A DNA stretch of 64,000 bases from contig NZ_CP118164.1 of the NCBI RefSeq assembly GCF_028748185.1, positions 2,108,001-2,172,000 on the forward strand. The letters run 5' to 3'. Of the stretch, positions 52,947 through 60,789 are shown one piece after another (the first letter of the stretch is position 1; each line of letters begins with the position of its first letter). The stretch comes from Bremerella sp. P1 (lineage in GTDB: Bacteria > Planctomycetota > Planctomycetia > Pirellulales > Pirellulaceae). Under the pieces are notes generated by a model that saw only the letters and a program-made list of their open reading frames with translations, was not told the origin of the DNA and did not search any database. The translations under genes were made by a program, and so were the position numbers.

Positions 52947-54674
52947 ATGAAATACCATCTATTGAAAACCGCTGCAATTATTCTTGTCGTCTTCCTCCTT
53001 CGCGGCCAAGCAAGTGCCGCCGAAGAGAACAAACCGAACGTCTTGTTCATCGCCATGGATGACCTGAACGACTGGATTGGGTGCATGGGTGGACATCCGC
53101 AGACGATCACACCCAACCTCGATCGGCTGGCCAAGTCCGGCGTTTTGTTTACCAACGCTCACTGTGCGGCACCGGCCTGCAATCCGTCTCGGATCGCCAT
53201 CTTCTCGGGTATCGCTCCGAATGTCTCCGGCGTCTACGCCAACAACCAGGTCCTGAGAGAAGTTCTGCCCGATGCCGAGTTGCTTCCCAAGACCTTCTCG
53301 AAAAACGGCTACCGTTCCACTGGTTCCGGCAAGATGCTGCACTACATCATTGATGCCCGATCGTGGGACGACTACTTCCCAGAGCCTTCCTCGGAGATGC
53401 CGATTCCGGACACGCTTTACCCCGATAAGCGACCGCTCAGCTTGCCGCGAGGAGGTCCATGGCAATACATCGAAACCGACTGGGGCGGGCTCGATGCCAC
53501 GGACGAAGAGTTTGGCGGCGACTACAAGGTCAGCCAGTGGGTCTCTGAGCAACTGAGCAAGAAGCATGACAGACCTTTCTTCTTGGCCTGCGGCATCTAT
53601 CGTCCTCACGAACCATGGTTTGTGCCAGAGAAGTACTTCGAGCCCTTCCCTCTCGAGTCGATTCAGATTCCGCCTGGGTACAAGAAAGATGACCTGGCCG
53701 ATCTGCCGCCTGAAGGAAAACGCCAAGGCCCGAATCGTTACTTCGCCCACATTCGCAAGCATGGCGAGTGGAAACACGCGATCCAGTCGTACCTCGCTTC
53801 GATTCACTTCGCCGATGCGATGCTCGGCCGCGTGCTCGATGCATTAGACAACAGCGAGTACGCCGACAACACGATCGTGGTGCTGTGGTCCGATCATGGC
53901 TGGCACCTGGGCGAGAAAGAGCATTGGCAGAAGTACACCGCCTGGCGGAGATGTACGCGGGTTCCTCTAATGATCCGCGTTCCCAAGAACTGCCCTGGCC
54001 TGCAGGAAGGAACCGAGCCCGGCGTTTGCGACCAGCCGGTCAACCTGGTGAGTCTTGCTCCGACCCTGTTCGACCTGTGCGGCCTGCCAGCGAGCAAAGC
54101 GCACGACGGCCCAAGTTTGAAGCCTCTGCTGCAAGATGTCGACGGCGAGTGGCCTCATGTTTCGGTGACCTGCTTACATAGGGTTGGCGACTACGGCCTG
54201 AGTGACAATCACTGGCGATACATTCACTATGCCAACGGCGATGAAGAACTATACGATATCGAAGCCGACCCGTACGAATGGACCAACCTGGCCGGCGATC
54301 CCAAGTACGCCGAAAAGTTGGCTGAACTTCGCGCTAAAGGTCCCACCAAGTTCGCTGATAAGCCTGAGCCTAGCATTCAGTCGCTCAACAAGTTGAAGTG
54401 GGTAAGACTTGGCAAAGATAAGGCTCCTCCGTCGCAACCAGATGGTTCTCAGTTCCCGGTCTTCTTCATCAATGAAACGGAAGATCCGGTCAAGCTGTCC
54501 TGGGTTGATCGGCAAGGCGAACCGAAATTCTATGAGGAAATCCAGCCGACCAAGATGGTTCGCCAAGCCACACGGCCCGGGGCCGTCTGGCAGATATCGG
54601 ATCTCCAGGATAAGCCACTGGGCTATTTCAAGGTCGACGATCGCTCGGCCCAGGCAATCATTCCCACGAAGTAG
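52947..54674 (+). CDS. iduronate-2-sulfatase-like sulfatase with VHL-beta-like C-terminus
   Basis: 575 residues from the ATG at 52947; a TTG at 52911 is rejected because the ATG opens a good signal peptide (ending ASAAEE). The formylglycine site is CNPSRIAIFSG (Cys78), with FIAMDDLNDWIGCMGG and VVLWSDHGWHLGEKEHWQKY as in iduronate-2-sulfatases. After the sulfatase domain, residues about 500-575 (FFINETEDPVKLSWVDRQGE, FYEEIQPTKMV, GAVWQISD) resemble the beta domain of the von Hippel-Lindau protein. That domain is known as an add-on in some planctomycete proteins. It lies 43 bp before a second sulfatase gene and is probably co-transcribed with it. Confidence 0.93.
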   Translation: MKYHLLKTAAIILVVFLLRGQASAAEENKPNVLFIAMDDLNDWIGCMGGHPQTITPNLDRLAKSGVLFTNAHCAAPACNPSRIAIFSGIAPNVSGVYANNQVLREVLPDAELLPKTFSKNGYRSTGSGKMLHYIIDARSWDDYFPEPSSEMPIPDTLYPDKRPLSLPRGGPWQYIETDWGGLDATDEEFGGDYKVSQWVSEQLSKKHDRPFFLACGIYRPHEPWFVPEKYFEPFPLESIQIPPGYKKDDLADLPPEGKRQGPNRYFAHIRKHGEWKHAIQSYLASIHFADAMLGRVLDALDNSEYADNTIVVLWSDHGWHLGEKEHWQKYTAWRRCTRVPLMIRVPKNCPGLQEGTEPGVCDQPVNLVSLAPTLFDLCGLPASKAHDGPSLKPLLQDVDGEWPHVSVTCLHRVGDYGLSDNHWRYIHYANGDEELYDIEADPYEWTNLAGDPKYAEKLAELRAKGPTKFADKPEPSIQSLNKLKWVRLGKDKAPPSQPDGSQFPVFFINETEDPVKLSWVDRQGEPKFYEEIQPTKMVRQATRPGAVWQISDLQDKPLGYFKVDDRSAQAIIPTK

Positions 54675-54717
54675 TTCTATAGCTCCCCACAAGATCACCC
54701 CAGTCGAAGGTTAGCGT

Positions 54718-56466
54718 ATGTTCGGCCGACTCTTTCAATGCATGCTGCTTGCTGGCACTCTTGCAGCACCCTTCGTGGTTGCGGTGTGCGACGCGGCTGA
54801 ACGCCCCAACGTGCTGCTGATCTCCATCGATGACCTTCGCCCGGAACTGAAGTGCTACGGGGCAGGCCACATCCTTTCCCCAAACATCGATCGTTTGGCG
54901 GAAAGTGGTGTGGTTTTTGATCGCTGCTACGTGCAGGTTGCCGTCTGCAATCCATCTCGGGCAAGCACCTTCACCGGCCTTCGGCCTGATCGACTGGGAT
55001 GCTGGACGCTTCCGGTTCACTTTCGAGAATCGATGCCCGACGCCGTGACGCTACCGCAATACTTTCGTCAGCATGGCTACACGTGCGAAGGCATCGGCAA
55101 GATCTTCCACAACCCATGGCAAGATCCACGCTCGTGGAGTCGCCCTCACCAGTGGCCCGATGCGAAGCTAACGCACTACTCGCCCGAACAAAAGGCATTT
55201 CGTGCCAAAGTCGCCGAGACTATTGAAGAAGATGATTGGCGTCATAACAACTTGCGAGGTGTGATCGCGAATGCTCCCGATATTGACGACGTAGAACACA
55301 TGGATGGCGCGATGACCGTGATGGCGGTCGATCGCCTGAAAGAGCTTTCGCAAAGCGAACAGCCCTTCCTGTTAGCCGTGGGCTATATCCAGCCTCACCT
55401 GCCGTGGTGCCCACCCAAGCGATGGTGGGACAAGTACGATCGCGATTCTCTTCCGCTGGCGGACAATCCCTATCCACCCAAGAACGCGCCGGAGGTCTCG
55501 GTCGGAACGAATTACGAAATGACCCACTATGCCGACGCGATTGACGTCCCCAAACCGCACGAAGGAAGCGTGAGCGACGCCGATGCACGCAGGTACCGCC
55601 ATGCCTACTTCGCTTCAGTTTCGTTCATCGATGCTCAGGTTGGCAAGCTACTAGATGCTCTCGACGAGCAACAACTAGCGGACAATACGATCGTGGTGCT
55701 CTGGAGCGATCACGGTTGGAAGCTGGGCGAACACAACGGATGGAGCAAGATGACCAATCTGGAAATCGACACGCGTATTCCGATGATCATCCGCGCTCCG
55801 GAAGCCAAGGCCAACGGCCAGCATACCAATCGCATCGTCGAGTCACTCGACCTATTTCCGACCCTATGTGACTTGACCGGCCTGCCTATTCCTGAATTCT
55901 TGGACGGTCATAGTGCCGCGTCTTTGCTCAACGACCCGGCAGCACCACATACGGGTGTTGCTTACAGCCAATACATCTGGCGACCGTTGATCGGCAACAG
56001 CATTCGTACCGATCGCTGGCGCTACGTCGAGTGGCGTGACATGGATGATGCGACGATCAAGCATCAGGAGCTATACGATCACAAAAACGATCCTGACGAG
56101 AACGTCAACGTCTTCGGTCAGCATCCCGAGGTAGAAGACGACCTGCATATCCGCGTGCAAAAGGTGCTCGTCCCACACAAGATTGTCCTTCGCCCCCGGA
56201 TTCACTCTGCCAGGGGCACCCAGCGCACCAACGTAACGCTCAACAACGGCTACGACGGCAAAGTCCGCGTCACCTGGATTAATCCATTGGGACAACGTCG
56301 CAATACGTTTGATATCCCTGCGAAAGAGAAGCGTCCACTCAATACGTTCGTCGGTCACGTCTTCTCGATCGAAAGCTTAGACGGACGTTATCACGAACTG
56401 ATCACGATCGGCCGAAATGACGAGATCCTTCGCCTGGGCGATCGTCCCATGGCTGCCGACAAGTAA
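54718..56466 (+). CDS. iduronate-2-sulfatase-like sulfatase with VHL-beta-like C-terminus
   Basis: 582 residues with a signal peptide (about 1-27). The formylglycine site is CNPSRASTFTGLRPD (Cys77), with SIDDLRPELKCYG and VVLWSDHGWKLGEHNGWSK. The C-terminal ~85 residues (TNVTLNNGYDGKVRVTWINP, FDIPAKEKRPLNTFVGHVF) again resemble a VHL-beta sandwich with a GHVF turn. The catalytic domain resembles that of the preceding gene, so they are probably an old tandem duplication acting on related sulfated glycans. It converges with the TPR/esterase gene (5 bp). Confidence 0.94.
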   Translation: MFGRLFQCMLLAGTLAAPFVVAVCDAAERPNVLLISIDDLRPELKCYGAGHILSPNIDRLAESGVVFDRCYVQVAVCNPSRASTFTGLRPDRLGCWTLPVHFRESMPDAVTLPQYFRQHGYTCEGIGKIFHNPWQDPRSWSRPHQWPDAKLTHYSPEQKAFRAKVAETIEEDDWRHNNLRGVIANAPDIDDVEHMDGAMTVMAVDRLKELSQSEQPFLLAVGYIQPHLPWCPPKRWWDKYDRDSLPLADNPYPPKNAPEVSVGTNYEMTHYADAIDVPKPHEGSVSDADARRYRHAYFASVSFIDAQVGKLLDALDEQQLADNTIVVLWSDHGWKLGEHNGWSKMTNLEIDTRIPMIIRAPEAKANGQHTNRIVESLDLFPTLCDLTGLPIPEFLDGHSAASLLNDPAAPHTGVAYSQYIWRPLIGNSIRTDRWRYVEWRDMDDATIKHQELYDHKNDPDENVNVFGQHPEVEDDLHIRVQKVLVPHKIVLRPRIHSARGTQRTNVTLNNGYDGKVRVTWINPLGQRRNTFDIPAKEKRPLNTFVGHVFSIESLDGRYHELITIGRNDEILRLGDRPMAADK

Positions 56467-56471
56467 CGCAG

Positions 56472-57554
56472 CTATTTCAGCAAGAAGGTCGCAATGGTCG
56501 GAACACGTTGTCCCCAATCATCGGGAAAGTGATGACCGCCCGGGTGCGTTTCACTCGCGAACATCCACTTCGCCTTGCCGCACTCGCGGGCCCAGATGTT
56601 GACCAGCGGGCCATGGGGTTCTTCGTCACCATGAATTAAGACAATCCGCGCCGTCCCCTTTTCAGGATCAAGGGACGGGCTCGCAAGATCGCTGACCAAG
56701 CTTCCGCCGGGGGAAAGAGACACGCAGCCAGCGTACAGATTGGGGTGCTCCTCGGTCACAAGCATCGCGTGAAGTGCTCCCTGCGAGAACCCCAGCAAGT
56801 AGACGCGTTCCATGTCGATCACGCCATCAAACAACGACGAGTTCACAATCTGTTGCAGGTCTTCGTGCGTTGGCTCGATCGAGTCATTGGACCACTGATA
56901 GTAGCTGCCATGCGTGGGGATGCTGCCGGGCACCACGACGGCAACGAATCCTTGTTCAGCCCACAGTTGTGCTTCGTCGAGATAGTTCAGGTGGCTGTCG
57001 CCATAGCCGTGCATCAGCAAGATGATGGGCCATCCCTGCGGAGGCTTGTCCGTTTCTGGCCGCACGGCAATCGGTTGCCCTACGTGATCGGAAGCAACGA
57101 TGATGTACCGGGTACGGATCGTTGCTAACGAGTCGATAAAATCCTCTTCGCGACGAATCTTGCCAAGTTCGTCATCATGCAGCGCCGTTGGGAAGTCGTC
57201 GAAACCACGTTGCATGGCCTCGTCGAACGCTTCGAGCGCTTCTTCATGTTTGCCAGCCAACTCATAGTTGCAGGCCAGCTGATACATCGGAAAAGCGAAA
57301 TGGAGATCGGCGTTCGCCGCGCGGACGTACATCTCTTCGGCCGCGTCATACATGCCGAGGGCCTTGAGGGCGTCTCCCTTTTGCAAAAGCTGTTCCGCCT
57401 CGTTGCGAGACTCCGTCGATTCCACTGGCTCCCAGTTGTTCAGCCAGACGACCGGCTTCGGCTCGAATCGAGGCATCGACAAATCAGCTGTAGGCCCACA
57501 ACCAACGGCAAGGACGAACCATCCCCACAGCAGCAATGGGTGGATGCATTTCAT
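56472..57554 (-). CDS. lipoprotein with TPR repeats and alpha/beta-hydrolase (esterase) domain
   Basis: 360 residues. The lipoprotein signal has lipobox LAVGC (Cys19). Residues about 50-125 form two or three TPR-like helices (GDALKALGMYDAAEEMY, YELAGKHEEALEAFDEAM). Residues about 165-360 are an esterase: ILLMHGYGDSHLNY (oxyanion region), nucleophile elbow GFSQGALHAM, VLIHGDEEPHGPLV (acid) and THPGGHHFPDDW (His). It probably cleaves an ester, perhaps acetyl or feruloyl groups on polysaccharide, at the cell surface. The TPR-esterase fusion is unusual. The substrate is inferred only from neighbouring sulfatases. Confidence 0.87.
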   Translation of the reverse strand: MKCIHPLLLWGWFVLAVGCGPTADLSMPRFEPKPVVWLNNWEPVESTESRNEAEQLLQKGDALKALGMYDAAEEMYVRAANADLHFAFPMYQLACNYELAGKHEEALEAFDEAMQRGFDDFPTALHDDELGKIRREEDFIDSLATIRTRYIIVASDHVGQPIAVRPETDKPPQGWPIILLMHGYGDSHLNYLDEAQLWAEQGFVAVVVPGSIPTHGSYYQWSNDSIEPTHEDLQQIVNSSLFDGVIDMERVYLLGFSQGALHAMLVTEEHPNLYAGCVSLSPGGSLVSDLASPSLDPEKGTARIVLIHGDEEPHGPLVNIWARECGKAKWMFASETHPGGHHFPDDWGQRVPTIATFLLK

Positions 57555-57689
57555 GGCAATTGTCGGAGGGATTTGGATAAGGGATTTGGCTAGGAATGTA
57601 AGTCTACCGTTTTGCGATAAAATTCATAGCATTTCTTCCCAATACACCAAAGCTAAATCGACACCCAACGATAAGAGAGGGCCCCCCTG

Positions 57690-57723
57690 AAAGGGTGCGG
57701 CGACGAAGCGCATCGCACCCTTT
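57690..57723 (-). terminator. hairpin downstream of ppc
   Basis: AAAGGGTGCG (57690-57699) and CGCACCCTTT (57714-57723) are perfect 10-bp arms. It lies 26 bp after the ppc stop. The following sequence on the minus strand has only TTTC, so termination may be weak. Confidence 0.6.
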
Positions 57724-57749
57724 GGTAAGAGATACATATCGCGTTCTGA

Positions 57750-60467
57750 TTAGCCCGTCGAACGTAGGCCGGCAGCGATACCCTGAATAGTAAGACGAAC
57801 CATCTGGGCTAACCCATCGGTTTCTTCTTCGTTGGGAGCCTCGCCACTCTCGCGGCTTTGCTTGATCAGTTGAATCTGGATCAAGTTCAACGGATCGACG
57901 TAAGGGTTACGACTGCGAATGCTGCGATTGAGCCAACCAATCTTCTCCAACAGTTCATGTTGTTGGCGAATGAGACAGATCACGCCGCAAGACAATCGAT
58001 ACTCTTCGTCGATCATCCGCCAGATGCTTTCCTGAGCCGTGCCAGCCAGCTCGGCATAGTCGCGAGCAATGTCCATGTCGGCCTTGGCCAGCGCAAGTTC
58101 GGCGTTGTCGATCGTGGCCTGAAAGACGGGCCACTCCTGATACATCTCTTGCAGTGGCTCCCAGTCTCCGCCTTGGGCATCGACTAGCGTGCGAATACCA
58201 GTCCCCATGCCATACCATGCCGGCAGCAGTTGGCGTGATTGCGTCCAGGCAAACGTCCAAGGAATGGCCCGCAAGTCCTTAAGCGATTTACGAGCCCGAC
58301 GGCGTGCTGGACGCGAACCAATCGGCAGGCCTTCGATCTCGCTAATTGGGGTTGCCTGATCGAAGTAACGCAGGAAGTCTTCGTGCGAAACCAACTCGCG
58401 ATACTTCGTGAGCGCGGCTTGGCTCATCGACTCGCTCATCTCCTTCCAATTTTCCATCTCAGGCGAAGGAGTCGACGCGCTAACCAACAGCGTCGCGTTG
58501 GTCAGCTGTTCGATATGCCGGTGGGCGATCACGGCGTTATCGTATCGTTCGGCTAATACTTCACCCTGCTCGGTCAGTCGCAGCTTGCCATCGACGGCTT
58601 GCGGCGGCAACGACTGAATACCACGAGCAGCCGGACCGCCACCGCGACCCAGGCTACCACCACGACCGTGGAAGATCGTCATCTCGACATGATGTTTCTC
58701 GGCGACCTCGGCCAAACGTTCCTGAGCCTGGTGCAAGTTCCAGGAAGCGGTCAGGTAACCACCATCCTTCGTACTGTCGGAGTAGCCGACCATGATCATC
58801 TGTTCCAGCCGTGCTTGCTGTCCCAGGTACTCGCGGTAGACCGGCTGCTTGAGCATCGCCTCGAAGATGATCGGAGCTCGCTCCAAGTCATCGATTGTTT
58901 CAAACAGTGGCGAGATCGGCAGGTAAGGACGCGGCTTGCCGGGATACTTCTGATTCCAGACATAGTTCCACAACCACAGCACGGCAACTACGTCGGCCGG
59001 CTGATGCGTCATGCTGATCACGTAACCGCCAAATGGCTTCGGTCCGCCGGTAGCCATCGTATCGGCCAGCACACCAAAGGTTGCCAACACTTCCTGCGTC
59101 ATTTCGCTAAGCTGGGACGCATCGACCTCCGGCTGCTCGAGCTGGCAAAGTCGCTTGAGCCAGTCCGATTCTTCAATCTTTTGATCTTCCGGAAGATCTG
59201 CGTACAACAGCTCGCGTAGAGCATTGCGATGGATGTCCGAGTCTTGGCGGATATCGAGCGAGAAGAAGTGGAAGCCAAATGTTTGCAGGCGATCCTTCCA
59301 GGGGTCCAGATAGCGCTGGACAACGCGGCGACCTTGATGCTCGAGCATGCTTTCACGCAACATCTCGACCTCTTCCATCAGCTCTTCTGGCTGATGGTAG
59401 GCGACTTGATCGTCCCCATCGACGCTTGCCAGGCCCAGCGAAACCTCAAGCCGGAACTCGATCATCTTCAAGTAGCAACGATAGACTTCGTTGGGCGAAA
59501 CCTCTCCCAGGCGTTCGGCCAATTCGGTCCAATGTTCGGCTGCGGTCGCCAGACGTTCGCGAATCTCATCGCTAACGGCGGCCTGCCGGTCGGAGGTGAC
59601 CAGTGTCTTCTTTAGTTCGCGGCAGAAAGAGAGATGCCGTTCGAGCGCTGTCTTACGCAAAAGGCCCAGGGTCGCCTTAGTAACCTTAGCCGTGACAAAC
59701 GGGTGTCCGTCACGGTCGCCACCGATCCAACTGCCGAACGTAAGAAACGGTTTGATCTCGAACTGGTGCGTGGGGTAGTAGCGGGCCAAAGCCATCCGCA
59801 TTTCATGATAGATTTGCGGAGCGACATCCCACAGGGCCTCGGCGAAGAACAGACCACGCTCGACCTCTCCCATCACGCCAGGTCGTTGCGGACGAAGCGA
59901 GTCAGTTTGCCACAACAGGGTCAGATCGCTCAACGCTGCCTGGAAGTCGTCATCGTGCGGGTGGACTTCCAAGTAGGGCAAGTGATCGCGCAGCCGCCGC
60001 AGCAGTTCACGCGTTGTCCGCCGCTTGGCTTCACTGGGGTGGGCGGTGAAGACCGGGGTGATTGCCAGTCGGTCGAGCCAATCTTGCATCTCGGCAGCCG
60101 TACAGCCACTCTCACACAACTGGCGAATCGCATCGGCGATTGATTCACTACGTGGCAAGCCATCCGATTCGGCTTCCTCGGCACGTTGATCGAGAATCCG
60201 CACGCGATGGTAATCTTCCGCCAGGTTCGCCAAGTCGAAATAGAGACTCAACCAGCGAATCACGCTGCGAAGTTGCTGCTTGGGGATGCGGCCGATTTCC
60301 GCCAGCAAGCGTTCTTCGGCATCCGGCAAGCCAGACCGACGTTCGAGCGACATCCGGCGGATGCGACTCATCGTCTCGGCCAGCGAATCGCCAACTTGCT
60401 CGCGGACAACCTGGTCGAGCAGTTCAACCAACAGATTCAATCCTGGCACATGCTCTTCGTGATACAT
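57750..60467 (-). CDS. ppc: phosphoenolpyruvate carboxylase
   Basis: 905 residues, normal length. The catalytic-His block is FTAHPSEAKRRTTRELLRRL, the bicarbonate/PEP lysine block is VGYSDSTKDGGYLTASW, and the Gly loop is FHGRGGSLGRGGGPAARG. It ends TIQGIAAGLRSTG, close to the usual GLRNTG terminus. It makes oxaloacetate from PEP and bicarbonate to refill the TCA cycle in the cytoplasm. The usual TAHPTE has Ser for Thr. It stands 322 bp after the sensor-kinase gene and has its own terminator hairpin. Confidence 0.97.
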   Translation of the reverse strand: MYHEEHVPGLNLLVELLDQVVREQVGDSLAETMSRIRRMSLERRSGLPDAEERLLAEIGRIPKQQLRSVIRWLSLYFDLANLAEDYHRVRILDQRAEEAESDGLPRSESIADAIRQLCESGCTAAEMQDWLDRLAITPVFTAHPSEAKRRTTRELLRRLRDHLPYLEVHPHDDDFQAALSDLTLLWQTDSLRPQRPGVMGEVERGLFFAEALWDVAPQIYHEMRMALARYYPTHQFEIKPFLTFGSWIGGDRDGHPFVTAKVTKATLGLLRKTALERHLSFCRELKKTLVTSDRQAAVSDEIRERLATAAEHWTELAERLGEVSPNEVYRCYLKMIEFRLEVSLGLASVDGDDQVAYHQPEELMEEVEMLRESMLEHQGRRVVQRYLDPWKDRLQTFGFHFFSLDIRQDSDIHRNALRELLYADLPEDQKIEESDWLKRLCQLEQPEVDASQLSEMTQEVLATFGVLADTMATGGPKPFGGYVISMTHQPADVVAVLWLWNYVWNQKYPGKPRPYLPISPLFETIDDLERAPIIFEAMLKQPVYREYLGQQARLEQMIMVGYSDSTKDGGYLTASWNLHQAQERLAEVAEKHHVEMTIFHGRGGSLGRGGGPAARGIQSLPPQAVDGKLRLTEQGEVLAERYDNAVIAHRHIEQLTNATLLVSASTPSPEMENWKEMSESMSQAALTKYRELVSHEDFLRYFDQATPISEIEGLPIGSRPARRRARKSLKDLRAIPWTFAWTQSRQLLPAWYGMGTGIRTLVDAQGGDWEPLQEMYQEWPVFQATIDNAELALAKADMDIARDYAELAGTAQESIWRMIDEEYRLSCGVICLIRQQHELLEKIGWLNRSIRSRNPYVDPLNLIQIQLIKQSRESGEAPNEEETDGLAQMVRLTIQGIAAGLRSTG

Positions 60468-60789
60468 GTCAGTACTCGTCTCGCTTCTTGGATGCCTAAT
60501 CTTCGCCTAGGTAATAGGTTAACGCGAATCGGTTGCGATTCGTAGGGGGAGCTTTCTGCCGATAACCGGTTTACGGCCCGCGAAACAACCCAGAAAGAAG
60601 CATCGAGAGAAAAGCCCCCAGAGGTGGTGCCGTAGGGGGGAGAGATTATGGATAACGGGCAATTACCGTGCTGGATACAAGCTGGGCAATTCTGGCAGGC
60701 GGATACGACACTTCGGTTCATCCAGTCAAGAAGATGAAACAGCCCGAGAGAGAATAGACTTTTAATTCAATGACTTGGACGACGACCGC
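60468..60789. other. intergenic region upstream of ppc (322 bp)
   Basis: It separates the kinase gene from ppc, both minus strand. A 7-bp dyad CGAATCG/CGATTCG (60525-60531 and 60536-60542) lies about 60 bp upstream of the ppc start and could be an operator. Nothing else seen. Confidence 0.4.

Noticed and set aside
52959-53807. 282-codon minus-strand frame
   Set aside because: Antisense to the sulfatase at 52947, including its formylglycine site; no recognisable domain.
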